From DAOUKH01 sp034421515 (GTDB lineage: Bacteria; Chloroflexota; Dehalococcoidia; SHYB01): DNA of 64,000 bases. The DNA lies in the NCBI GenBank assembly GCA_034421515.1, contig DAOUKH010000047.1:23939-87938 (forward strand). The letters run 5' to 3'. Positions 16,330 to 24,759 of this stretch are shown in pieces. Each line of letters opens with the position of its first letter. Within the stretch, counting starts at the first letter, position 1. The position numbers and the translations under genes were made by a program. The notes under the pieces are model-generated. The model was given only the letters and a program-made list of their open reading frames with translations, searched no databases and was not told where the DNA came from.

Positions 16330-18804
16330 ATGCCATCGGACCGGGGGACGCAAGCGGTCTCGGCTTCGGGCCTGGACGGCGCTCCGGACGTAGCCCTCGC
16401 CGGCACCACCGTCCTGGAGCTCGGCGCGAATAACGTTGCCTCCTCCTTCGGGGCGAGGCTCCTTGGCGGCTATGGGGCCCGCGTTATCAAGGTCGAGCCT
16501 CCCGGCGGCGATCCGCTGCGGCATGCTCCGCCGCTGGTCTCGAGCGGGGACGGCCAGTGGAGCGCGCTCTTCACCCACCTCGCGGCGGGGAAAGAGAGCA
16601 TCGTCCTCGACTTGATGACGGGGGACGACGAGGAACGGTTCGGCGACCTTCTGCAGGGCGCCGACATCGTGATCGACGGTCTGGGCCGCGAGGCGCGAGC
16701 GCGGGCCGGGATCGACTGGGAAGACCTGCGGCGCCGGAATCCCCGCGCCGTCGTGGCCGTAGTTGAGCCGTATGGAAGCACCGGCCCGAATCGGGACCGG
16801 ATGGCGACCGAGCTCACGATCTTGGCGGAGAGCGGCTACCTCGACTTATGTGGTGACCCCGACCGGCTACCCGTCAAGCCCTACGGCTATCAGGCCTATC
16901 GCCTTGCCGGGCTGCACGCCGCGCTGGCGTCGTTGAGCGCGCGGCGCATGGCGCGGCGCACCGGGCAGGGCACCATGATCGACGTCTCGGTCCAAGAGAG
17001 CCTGCTCTTCTGTCTGGGCGGGGCGGCGGCGTGGTTCCAGCACACAGGCGAGCCCTACGTCCGCGCGCGGTCGCGGGTGGCGCACTCCATCGCTAGAGCC
17101 CGCTATCCGGGCAACCTCCTGCGGTGCAGCGACGGACTTATTTTCATGAACACCGGACACAACCAGGAGTCCGTCGCGATACTGCTCGGCGAACCTTCGG
17201 TCGGGTCGCAGGAGCTATGGGACACGGCCGCTGCCCGCGCCGACGAGTTGGACGCCCTGTGCGAGCGGTGGACGACGACCGTCACGCGCGCCGAGGCGTC
17301 GGACCTGGGGCAGGAGCTCAGGGTGGGGATCGCGCCGGTCCTCGCGCCTCAGGAGGTGCTCGACAACCAGCACCTGGCCGAGCGGGAGTTCTTTGTTGCA
17401 ATGGCGAGCAACGGGACGAGCGTCCGGGTTCCCGGCGCGCCCGTCCGAATGTCCCAGAGCGCCTGGGTGACGAAAGGGGCGCCCGCGCTTGGTGAACAGA
17501 CAGAGGCGGCGCTCGAAAGCCTCCGAACCAAGAACAGCCACGAGGAACCTGTCGTCCGCGGCGGCAAGCTGCCGCTCGAGGGCCTGCGTGTACTCGACGT
17601 CACCGAATACGTCGCCGGCCCCCTGGCGACGCAGGCCCTGGTGTCGCTCGGGGCGGAGGTCATCAAGATCGAGCGCCCCTATCTCTCAGACCACCGCCAG
17701 CAGATGTACGGCCCCATACCCGGCCCACTGCCCGGCGCGCCGGACGAGCCGTGGAACCGCGTGCTCTGGTTCAACGAGCTCAACCGGGGCAAGACGGGGA
17801 TCGCGCTCGACCTCAGTCACCCTCGGGGCGCGGATATCTTTCGACGGTTGGCGGCCATATCCGACGTGGTCATCGACAACTTCAGCGCCCGCGTCATGCC
17901 CAACCTGGGGCTCGACTACGACCGCCTCCGCTCCGTGAATCCCTCGATCATCAGCCTGAGCATCTCCGGCTACGGGGCCACCGGGCCCTGGGCGAACTGG
18001 ATCGCCAGCGGCCCCTCGATCGATTCAGCAACCGGCATGGCGTGGCTCACGGGGTATCCGGACGGAGGGCCGCTTCGCCCCGGCAATTTCAACCCCGATA
18101 TCATCGCCGCACTCATGGCCGCCCATGCCATCGTGGTTGCCCTAGAGCACCGCGACCAGACCGGCGTGGGGCAGAGGATCGACCTGTCGATGGTGGAGAG
18201 CGTGGCGCACTTCCTCGGCGAGGCCTTAATCGCGACGGCCGCCGGCGCAGCGGTCGAAGAACGCCAAGGGAATCGAGAACCGGAGGGGGCCCCCTCCGGC
18301 GTGTATCCCACGGGCGACGGCCGCGTCGTGGCGCTCTCCGTGACTCCGGACGCCGCTTGGCGGGCCTTGGTCAAGGCCGTGGGCGAGAAGACGCTTCCCC
18401 TGCCGGCAGACGCGACCATGGGGGAGCGCCGGGCGCGGCACGCCGAACTCGACGATGCCCTCGGGGCTTGGGCGAACGCTCAACCACTGCAGGACGTCAT
18501 CGCCACGCTCGACGCGTGCGGCGTGGCGTATGGTGTCGTGAGGACGTCGTCCGATCTGCACGAGGACCCGCACTTGACCGCGCGCGGCGCGCTTTCGAAA
18601 GTGGCGGAATTTCAGATTGCGGAGACGCTCTACCCTCGGTTCGCGTGGCTGATCGATGGGGTCGAGGACCCGGCATCGGCGCCCGCGCATCTCTATGGAC
18701 AACACAGCGCCGCCGTATTCAGGGACGTGATCGGTCTCTCCGATAGCGAAGTGCGGAGCCTCTATGACAACGGGGTGTCCAAGGAGGCGCCCACGTTGTT
18801 CTAG
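16330..18804 (+). CDS. Two-domain CaiB/BaiF (class III) CoA-transferase, N-terminal half degenerate
   Basis: 824 aa, about twice the family length. Residues 18-400 and 413-815 are both CaiB-like (GARVIKVEPPGGDPLR; LRVLDVTEYVAGPLATQ with EVIKIERP). Class III enzymes need an Asp that forms the acyl-CoA anhydride. In the second half it is Asp590 in NFNPDIIAAL. In the first half the aligned residue is Tyr190 (QAYRLAG), so this half is probably structural, completing the interlocked dimer within one chain. GGAGG lies 4 nt before the ATG. It lies within the ABC operon, 15 nt before the first permease, and probably activates the imported acid as a CoA ester. Confidence 0.82.
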   Translation: MPSDRGTQAVSASGLDGAPDVALAGTTVLELGANNVASSFGARLLGGYGARVIKVEPPGGDPLRHAPPLVSSGDGQWSALFTHLAAGKESIVLDLMTGDDEERFGDLLQGADIVIDGLGREARARAGIDWEDLRRRNPRAVVAVVEPYGSTGPNRDRMATELTILAESGYLDLCGDPDRLPVKPYGYQAYRLAGLHAALASLSARRMARRTGQGTMIDVSVQESLLFCLGGAAAWFQHTGEPYVRARSRVAHSIARARYPGNLLRCSDGLIFMNTGHNQESVAILLGEPSVGSQELWDTAAARADELDALCERWTTTVTRAEASDLGQELRVGIAPVLAPQEVLDNQHLAEREFFVAMASNGTSVRVPGAPVRMSQSAWVTKGAPALGEQTEAALESLRTKNSHEEPVVRGGKLPLEGLRVLDVTEYVAGPLATQALVSLGAEVIKIERPYLSDHRQQMYGPIPGPLPGAPDEPWNRVLWFNELNRGKTGIALDLSHPRGADIFRRLAAISDVVIDNFSARVMPNLGLDYDRLRSVNPSIISLSISGYGATGPWANWIASGPSIDSATGMAWLTGYPDGGPLRPGNFNPDIIAALMAAHAIVVALEHRDQTGVGQRIDLSMVESVAHFLGEALIATAAGAAVEERQGNREPEGAPSGVYPTGDGRVVALSVTPDAAWRALVKAVGEKTLPLPADATMGERRARHAELDDALGAWANAQPLQDVIATLDACGVAYGVVRTSSDLHEDPHLTARGALSKVAEFQIAETLYPRFAWLIDGVEDPASAPAHLYGQHSAAVFRDVIGLSDSEVRSLYDNGVSKEAPTLF

Positions 18805-18818
18805 CCCGGACTTGAGCC

Positions 18819-19775
18819 ATGTCCAGATACGTCATCCGCCGGCTGCTGCTCATCATCCCGACGCTGTTTGTTATCTCCGTCGTCATCTTCGCGATGATCC
18901 GGATCGCCCCCGGAGACCCGGGCGTTGTCTATCTGTCCCGCGGCGGGCCGACGGAGATCGACCCGCAGGAGCTTGCCGAGTTCCGGGAAGAGCACGGGCT
19001 CAATCGGCCGCTCGTCGCGCAGTACGGCAGCTGGCTCTGGGGGCTTGCAAGACTCGAGGGCGGGATCTCGCTCTGGTCGAGCAAGCCGGTGTTTGAGGAG
19101 ATCTCCACGGCGCTGCCCGCGACCGTGGAACTCGCGATCATCTCCACCCTCATCGCGCTCGTCATCGCCGTGCCCGCGGGGCTCATCAGCGCCATTCGGC
19201 GCGACTCGGCGTGGGACTACGGGTTTCGCATGTTTGGCATCACCGGCCTCGCCATGCCCGATTTCTTCACCGGCTCGATGCTGCTCTTGATACTCGTGAT
19301 CTTCTTCCAGTGGATTCCGCCGCTGGAGTATCACGGCTTCTTCGAGAACCCGATCGCGAACCTTGGGCAAATGATCTGGCCCGCCCTGATCCTGGGGCAC
19401 ATTCAGGCCGCGCTCATCAGCAGAATGATCCGGTCGACGACGCTTGAGGTCCTCCAGCAGGACTACGTGCGGACGGCGAGAGCCAAGGGCCTGCGGAACA
19501 GTATGGTCTACCTGCGGCACGCGTTCCGGAACGCGCTCCTTCCCGTCGTGACCGTGGCCGGGGTGCAGTTCGGACAGGTCTTGGGCGGCGCGGTGATCGT
19601 CGAAAACATCTTTGCCATACCGGGCATCGGCTTCAAACTCCTCGACGCGGTGCGGCACAAGGACTACGTGTTGCTCCAGACCATCGTGGTGCTGTTCGCG
19701 CTCGCGATCCTGTTCGTCAACCTGGTGGTCGACCTTCTCTACGGTCTGCTCGACCCGCGGATTCGACACTCATGA
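18819..19775 (+). CDS. ABC transporter permease, DppB/OppB type
   Basis: 318 aa. Starts MSRYVIRRLLLIIPTLFVIS, the standard first helix of this family, then the periplasmic loop with IAPGDPG, and the EAA-like ATPase contact loop ARAKGLRNSMVYLRHAFRN. About six transmembrane helices. It forms the channel with the product of the next gene, whose ATG overlaps this stop by 4 bp. Confidence 0.9.
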   Translation: MSRYVIRRLLLIIPTLFVISVVIFAMIRIAPGDPGVVYLSRGGPTEIDPQELAEFREEHGLNRPLVAQYGSWLWGLARLEGGISLWSSKPVFEEISTALPATVELAIISTLIALVIAVPAGLISAIRRDSAWDYGFRMFGITGLAMPDFFTGSMLLLILVIFFQWIPPLEYHGFFENPIANLGQMIWPALILGHIQAALISRMIRSTTLEVLQQDYVRTARAKGLRNSMVYLRHAFRNALLPVVTVAGVQFGQVLGGAVIVENIFAIPGIGFKLLDAVRHKDYVLLQTIVVLFALAILFVNLVVDLLYGLLDPRIRHS

Positions 19776-20653
19776 ATCGACAGCCTGCCATGGGGAGGAA
19801 CGGGCTGGGCCGCTGGGCCCTGCTCTTGGCGCAGTTCGCTCGTGAGCGGCCACTTGGCGCGGGGGCAGGGCTTGTGGTTGTCGCCATGGCCTTCCTCGCG
19901 GCGTTCGGTCCGTGGGTTCGGCCGTTCGACCCGGTGGAGATTCACTTCGACGAGACCTTCCAAGGCCCAAGCTGGACCTACCTCATGGGCACGGACAACT
20001 TTGGCCGCGATGTCTTTAGCCGCCTCATTACGGCGGCCCGGCCGGTCTTCGTCGTTGCCTTAAGCTCGGTCGCGATCGGGGCCGTCGTCGGGGGCCTCAT
20101 CGGCATCGCGAGCGCCTACTGGGGAGGGTGGCTGGACTCGATCGTCCAGCGCGTCATGGATGGGCTCATGGCCATTCCCATCCTCGTGCTTGCGCTTACC
20201 ATCGCGGCCATGTTCGGTCCGGAGGATAGGAACGTCATTGCCGCCCTGGCGCTGATCAACGTGCCCATCGCGAACCGGATTCTGCGGTCGGCAGCGTTAG
20301 CCGTCACCGCGGAGCAATACGTCGACGCCGCCCGAGCGGTCGGCGCGAGCGACTCGCGCCTGATCTTCCGGCACATCACGCCGAACGTGGTGGCGCCGTT
20401 CTTGGTCTTCGCCACCGGTCAGGTCGGCTGGGCCATCATCGTGCTGTCGGCCCTGGCGTTTCTCGGCGTTGCGTCGCCGCCGCCTGAGCCGTCGTGGGGT
20501 GGGATGCTGTCCGAAGGCTCCCGGTCCTACGCGGAGCGCGCGCCGTGGCTCGCCGTGGCGCCGGGGTTCTTCATCGTCGCCACCGTGTTCGGGTTCAACA
20601 TCTTCGGCGACGTGTTGCGGGACATCTTCGACCCGCGCCTGCGCGGGAGGTAA
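19772..20653 (+). CDS. ABC transporter permease, DppC/OppC type
   Basis: 293 aa. Typical N-terminal helix and MGTDNFGRDVFSRLI, then helices around residues 85-250 and the EAA loop ARAVGASDSRLIFRHITPN. Translationally coupled to the DppB-like gene (ATGA overlap). No OppD/OppF ATPase follows: the next gene is on the opposite strand, so the ATPase must come from elsewhere in the genome. Confidence 0.9.
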   Translation: MNRQPAMGRNGLGRWALLLAQFARERPLGAGAGLVVVAMAFLAAFGPWVRPFDPVEIHFDETFQGPSWTYLMGTDNFGRDVFSRLITAARPVFVVALSSVAIGAVVGGLIGIASAYWGGWLDSIVQRVMDGLMAIPILVLALTIAAMFGPEDRNVIAALALINVPIANRILRSAALAVTAEQYVDAARAVGASDSRLIFRHITPNVVAPFLVFATGQVGWAIIVLSALAFLGVASPPPEPSWGGMLSEGSRSYAERAPWLAVAPGFFIVATVFGFNIFGDVLRDIFDPRLRGR

Positions 20654-20666
20654 CCCGCCGGGAGGG

Positions 20667-21593
20667 CTACCCTGCGTTTGGCGCGTTCTGATTCGCCGCG
20701 CACCACTCGACGATCTCCCGGCCGGTGGCCTTCCAGAGCTTGGTCCGCTTGGTGATGTGGGCGAGCGCCTGGTCCAGGTACTTGATCCTGAACGGCTGCC
20801 CAATGAACCAGGGGTGGAGACTCAGCACAAGGACACGCCCGCTTTCCCGTCCATCGCGGTAGAGGCCGTTGAAGGCCTCCTTCACCAGGCCGCTCCACAC
20901 GTTCATCGCCATGCTGCGGGTCCAACTCGCCATGACGTCGTCGAGATCGATGAGCAGCGGTAGCGAGTACAGCCCCTGGGCTTCACCGGTCATGAGGTAG
21001 GGCTGCTCGTCGTTGGGCCAATCGCAGACGTAGCGGATGCCTTCCTCGCGAAGCAGACCCAGCGTGCGCGTCGACTCGCCGAACTCGGGGCCGAACCAGC
21101 CGACGGGCCGGCTGCCGGCTGCCGCGCCGACGGCGTCGAGCGAGCGGCGAATGTAGCGCCGCTCGTCGTCTTCGGTCATGTTCGACGTGATCGCCTGGGT
21201 GATGGCGAGGCCGTGGCCGATGAACTCCCAGTCTCTGCGCTTCCCCTGTTCGACGATGTACGGATAGTTCTCGGCGACGGCGGCGTCGATGGCCGCGGTG
21301 GCGCGGATGCCGTACTTTTCGAGGACGCGCATGACGCGGAAGACGCCGACGCGGTTGCCGTACTCGCGGTGGGAGAAGTTGCAGAGGTCGGGGAAGGGCA
21401 TCCGCCCCACGCCCCCGGGCAGAGTCGCGGGCATGAAGGCGCCGTCGGGGGGCTCGAGCTCGTAGTGTTCGAGGTTGACCACGACGCACAGCGCCACGCG
21501 GGCGCCGTCGGGCCAACGGAGCGCCGGTCTGTCGGGGAGGGCGGACCATTCGTAGAGGGAGTGGTCCATCCCCTGCTTGCGCGCGCCCGGCAT
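20667..21593 (-). CDS. Polysaccharide deacetylase (NodB/PuuE-like) family protein
   Basis: 308 aa. The chain shows the NodB-homology barrel pattern of the cyclic-amide hydrolase branch: ALCVVVNLEHYELEPP, SHREYGNRVGVFRVM, RDWEFIGHG, and VLVLSLHPWFIGQP. The start is set by the upstream stop: TGA and ATG share one base (TGATG), so translation is coupled. The close relation to allantoinase-type PuuE and the adjacent cysteine hydrolase suggest C-N bond hydrolysis of small amides or heterocycles rather than chitin deacetylation (inference). Confidence 0.78.
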   Translation of the reverse strand: MPGARKQGMDHSLYEWSALPDRPALRWPDGARVALCVVVNLEHYELEPPDGAFMPATLPGGVGRMPFPDLCNFSHREYGNRVGVFRVMRVLEKYGIRATAAIDAAVAENYPYIVEQGKRRDWEFIGHGLAITQAITSNMTEDDERRYIRRSLDAVGAAAGSRPVGWFGPEFGESTRTLGLLREEGIRYVCDWPNDEQPYLMTGEAQGLYSLPLLIDLDDVMASWTRSMAMNVWSGLVKEAFNGLYRDGRESGRVLVLSLHPWFIGQPFRIKYLDQALAHITKRTKLWKATGREIVEWCAANQNAPNAG

Positions 21594-22504
21594 CAGGAGG
21601 TCCCCCGCGAGAAGCGGGCGGCGTGCGCCGCCACGTCGTCGTGGTAGTTGGCCAGGTAATACTCCGCGATTTCGCCGCCGGTCGTCTTCCATACGCCCGG
21701 GTGGGACAGGATGTAGTCGAAGGCCTGGTCGAGGTACTTCACGCGGTGCGGCTGACCGATCCAGTAGGGGTGCAACGAGATGCAGAGGACCATGCCGCTC
21801 TCCGCGCCTTCCGCGTAGAGCACGTCGAACTGGTCCTTGATCATGTCGAGGAAGTGCGGCGCGTCCCGCCCTTGGAGCCGGACCATGACGTCGTTGAGCT
21901 CGATGCTGTAGGGCACGGAGACGAGCCGCCCGTTTCGGACCTTGATGGGGAAGGGCTGGTCGTCGTGGTACCAGTCGGCGTGGTAGATCAAGCCCGCCTC
22001 CGCCATCAGGTCGGGGGTCCATGCGTTGTTGGTGAGCGAAGGGCCCAGCATTCCCTTGATGCGCTTGCCGGTGTAGCGTTCGACGGTGTCTAGCGTGTCC
22101 CTGTAGAAGGCCCGCTCCTCCGCCTCGTTCATGCCGCTGAGGAACCGGGTGTTGTAGATGCCGTGCGACAAGAACTCCCAATCGCGGGCGACCATGGCGT
22201 CGCGGATCTCCGGGTAGTGTTCGAGCACGGCGACGTTGAGTGAGACCGTCCCCGGCATCTCGTGTTTGTCGAAGACGTCGAGCATCCGCCAGAAGCCGAC
22301 GCGGTTGCCGTAGTCGCGATAGCCGTAGTTCATGACGTCGGGGTGCGGCGTCCTCGGCCACGGATTCCGGTGCGCGTTGGGCGGGGGCAGCAGCTCGTAG
22401 TGCTCGACGTTGGGCACGGCCCAGAACGCGATGCGCGCGCCGTCCGGCCACCGGATGGTGGGCCGGTCGGTGATCGGCGCGTAGTCGAACCTGTCGGGCT
22501 TCAC
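21593..22504 (-). CDS. Polysaccharide deacetylase (NodB/PuuE-like) family protein, paralogue
   Basis: 303 aa from a GTG at 22504 that overlaps the upstream TGA by 4 bp (GTGA). It shares IAFWAVPNVEHYELLPP, DYGNRVGFWRMLDVF, RDWEFLSHG and CISLHPYWIGQP with its downstream neighbour, so the two arose by tandem duplication or form a heteromer. The likely role is hydrolysis of an amide in the same pathway as the cysteine hydrolase before it. Confidence 0.78.
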   Translation of the reverse strand: MKPDRFDYAPITDRPTIRWPDGARIAFWAVPNVEHYELLPPPNAHRNPWPRTPHPDVMNYGYRDYGNRVGFWRMLDVFDKHEMPGTVSLNVAVLEHYPEIRDAMVARDWEFLSHGIYNTRFLSGMNEAEERAFYRDTLDTVERYTGKRIKGMLGPSLTNNAWTPDLMAEAGLIYHADWYHDDQPFPIKVRNGRLVSVPYSIELNDVMVRLQGRDAPHFLDMIKDQFDVLYAEGAESGMVLCISLHPYWIGQPHRVKYLDQAFDYILSHPGVWKTTGGEIAEYYLANYHDDVAAHAARFSRGTS

Positions 22505-23193
22505 TGCTTGCCCTGCTCGGCGAGCTTGTCGAAATAGGCGGCGGCTTGCGCCGCCGGTATGACGTCGCAGTACTTGAACTGAAGGTCGAAGAGGGCCGCG
22601 CGGTGGGACAACTCGAAGCGGTCGAAGACGCACTCCTCGATGACGAACGTCTTGAACTCGTAGCCCACGGCGTCGATCGCCGAGGCCCGGACGCACCCGC
22701 TCGTGCTGTTCCCAATGAGCAGCAGCGTGTCGATGCCCCGGTGGAGTAGAAGGTAGATGAGGTTCGTTTGGAAGAAGACGCTCGCCCGCTGCTTCTCGAC
22801 CAGCAGGTCGCCGGGCTTCATCGGTATCTCCGGTGTGAGCTCGGAGAGGGGACTGAGCTCGCTGTACATCCACGTCGGATCGTCCGCGCGTGGTAGTCCT
22901 TGGTGAGCCCGCGCGAGGTTGCGGCTGTACACGAGGGGGACGCTGGCGGCCCGGGCCGAGGCGATGAGCGGCTTCATGTGTCTGAGCGCGGCCCAGCCGG
23001 TCTCCCCGCAGGCGCCCGGGTACCGGTCTTGCTGCTCGTAGGCCGGACGGTCTTCTCCGAGCGCGCCGCGGTTCATGTCGATGATGAGCAGGGCCGGACG
23101 CGGACCGAAGTCGATGCCGCGCGGTTTCGGAGGCCGCGCGTCGAGGACCTTCACGTCATGCTCGGTCAGGGACTCGTCCCATGCCGGGGCCAT
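22501..23193 (-). CDS. Isochorismatase-like cysteine hydrolase (amidohydrolase of the N-carbamoylsarcosine amidase type)
   Basis: 230 aa from ATG 23193 with AAGGAGG 6 nt upstream. The catalytic triad of the family is visible: Asp39 in LLIIDMN, Lys in LLVEKQRAS, and the nucleophile Cys in NSTSGCVRASA. Such enzymes cleave carbamoyl or other amides. First gene of a three-gene overlapping operon with the two NodB-type deacetylases, which resembles gene sets for degrading ureides or hydantoin-like compounds (inference). Confidence 0.85.
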   Translation of the reverse strand: MAPAWDESLTEHDVKVLDARPPKPRGIDFGPRPALLIIDMNRGALGEDRPAYEQQDRYPGACGETGWAALRHMKPLIASARAASVPLVYSRNLARAHQGLPRADDPTWMYSELSPLSELTPEIPMKPGDLLVEKQRASVFFQTNLIYLLLHRGIDTLLLIGNSTSGCVRASAIDAVGYEFKTFVIEECVFDRFELSHRAALFDLQFKYCDVIPAAQAAAYFDKLAEQGKQ

Positions 23194-23334
23194 CGACGCC
23201 TCCTTCCGGGATTCAGCAGTGGGGTGCATCGGGGTTGATACACAACCCGCCGTTGCCTGTCAAGGAAGAGCAGCCCTGCCGGCGGGGCGTCGAGTATACT
23301 TGCCGCCAACCCGGCGCCTTGAAGCAGGAGCCCT

Positions 23335-24759
23335 ATGCCCTCCGACCTCGACGCACTTTTCCAGCCGCGCTCCATTGCCGTGGCCGGAGCGTCGCCGGAC
23401 ACGGCGAAGTGGGGGTTCCGGTACTTCGAGGCCCTCGTCGATCAGGGTTTCTCGGGTGAACTTTATCCGGTCAACCCCAAGGCGCAAAATGTGCTGGGGC
23501 GCAAGGCGTATGCCAGCGTGGTGGACATACCCGGCCCCGTCGACTTCGTCATTTCGACGGTGCCGACGCACGCGGCGCTGCAACTGATCGACGACTGCGC
23601 CGCAAAAGGCGTGCGCGCCGTCCACTTCTTCACCGCCCGATTCGGGGAGACGGGCCACGCCGACCGGGCTGGGATGGAGCAAGACCTGCTGCGCCGGGCA
23701 CGGGAGGGCGGTGTCCGTATCTTGGGCCCGAACAGCATGGGCGTCTACTGCCCTGCCACCGGCATTACGTTCAAGCACCTACCGACGGAAACGGGGCCCG
23801 TGGCGTTCATCTCGCAGAGCGGCGCCTATGCCGGGGAACTCGTCTACAACACCAGCCTTCGGGGCCTGCGCTACAGCAAGGTCGTCAGCTACGGCAACGC
23901 GCTCGACATCGACGAGAGCGAACTGCTCGACTATCTGGCGGACGATCCCGGCACCTCCGTCGTCGGCGCCTATCTGGAAGGGGTGCGCGACGGCCCGAGA
24001 TTCGCCGAAGCTCTCAAGCGCGCGACGGCGCGGAAGCCCGTGGTGTTGCTTAAGGGCGGGACGTCGGACGCCGGGGCCAAGGCCGTGGCCTCGCATACGG
24101 CGTCGCTTGCCGGCTCGCGGCAGGTCTGGGAGGCGCTAGCGCGGCAGACCGGCGCGGTGTCCGCGGCGAGCCTGGAAGAACTGTCCGACCTCCTGCTTGC
24201 CTTCCGCTTCTGTCCTCCCGCGGCAGGGACGCGCGTGGGCGTGGTCGGCGCGGGCGGCGGACGCAGCGTCGAGTCGGCCGACGCGTGCGAGGCCGCCGGC
24301 CTCGTCGTGGAGCCGATTCCCGAGGATATCCAGGCCGCGTTCCGGTCGAGGGACCCGGAGCTGTGGGACTGGATTGGCAACCCGGTCGACGGCTCCATCC
24401 TGGCGGGCGCGGGCTTTGGAGAAGGCGAAATCATAGGGCACATGGCCGCGAGCCCCAGCTACGACGTGCTCATCGGCAACATCGCCGAGTTTTGGGCCAT
24501 GGAGCGCCCCGGCGGCGATGACCTGTTCGACATGGCGGTCGATGACTTCTTGAAGGCCGCGAAGTCGATTGACAAGCCGCTCGTGCTCGTGATGGGCGAC
24601 GCCGTTGGGGAGCATGCGTGGCAGAGCGAGATTCTCAGCGGCGCCCGGCGGCGCATCGTCGAGGCCGGCCTGGCGTGCTTTCCCACCGTCCGAAGGGCCG
24701 CGCTCGCGCTGCGGGGGCTCACCGGCTACTACCGGCATCGCGCCGAGGTCCAGGTGTGA
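23335..24759 (+). CDS. CoA-binding / ADP-forming acyl-CoA synthetase alpha-type protein
   Basis: 474 aa. CoA-binding Rossmann domain at the N-terminus (LFQPRSIAVAGASPD), followed by succinyl-CoA-ligase-like domains (AFISQSGAYAGELVYN; VLLKGGTSDAGAKAVASHTASLAG, where the His of ASHTAS is the phospho-His site). ADP-forming acetyl-CoA synthetases use this alpha part with an ATP-grasp beta part. No beta part is fused or adjacent, so the partner is elsewhere or the protein acts differently. A TATACT -10-like box is at 23294-23299. It overlaps the next gene by 4 bp. Confidence 0.8.
   Translation: MPSDLDALFQPRSIAVAGASPDTAKWGFRYFEALVDQGFSGELYPVNPKAQNVLGRKAYASVVDIPGPVDFVISTVPTHAALQLIDDCAAKGVRAVHFFTARFGETGHADRAGMEQDLLRRAREGGVRILGPNSMGVYCPATGITFKHLPTETGPVAFISQSGAYAGELVYNTSLRGLRYSKVVSYGNALDIDESELLDYLADDPGTSVVGAYLEGVRDGPRFAEALKRATARKPVVLLKGGTSDAGAKAVASHTASLAGSRQVWEALARQTGAVSAASLEELSDLLLAFRFCPPAAGTRVGVVGAGGGRSVESADACEAAGLVVEPIPEDIQAAFRSRDPELWDWIGNPVDGSILAGAGFGEGEIIGHMAASPSYDVLIGNIAEFWAMERPGGDDLFDMAVDDFLKAAKSIDKPLVLVMGDAVGEHAWQSEILSGARRRIVEAGLACFPTVRRAALALRGLTGYYRHRAEVQV

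Noticed and set aside
24618..24755. Earlier start for the second CoA-transferase fusion, inside the synthetase gene
   Set aside because: It would overlap the synthetase by 140 bp with a sequence unlike CaiB; the GTG at 24756 gives the usual 4-bp overlap and the correct domain start.
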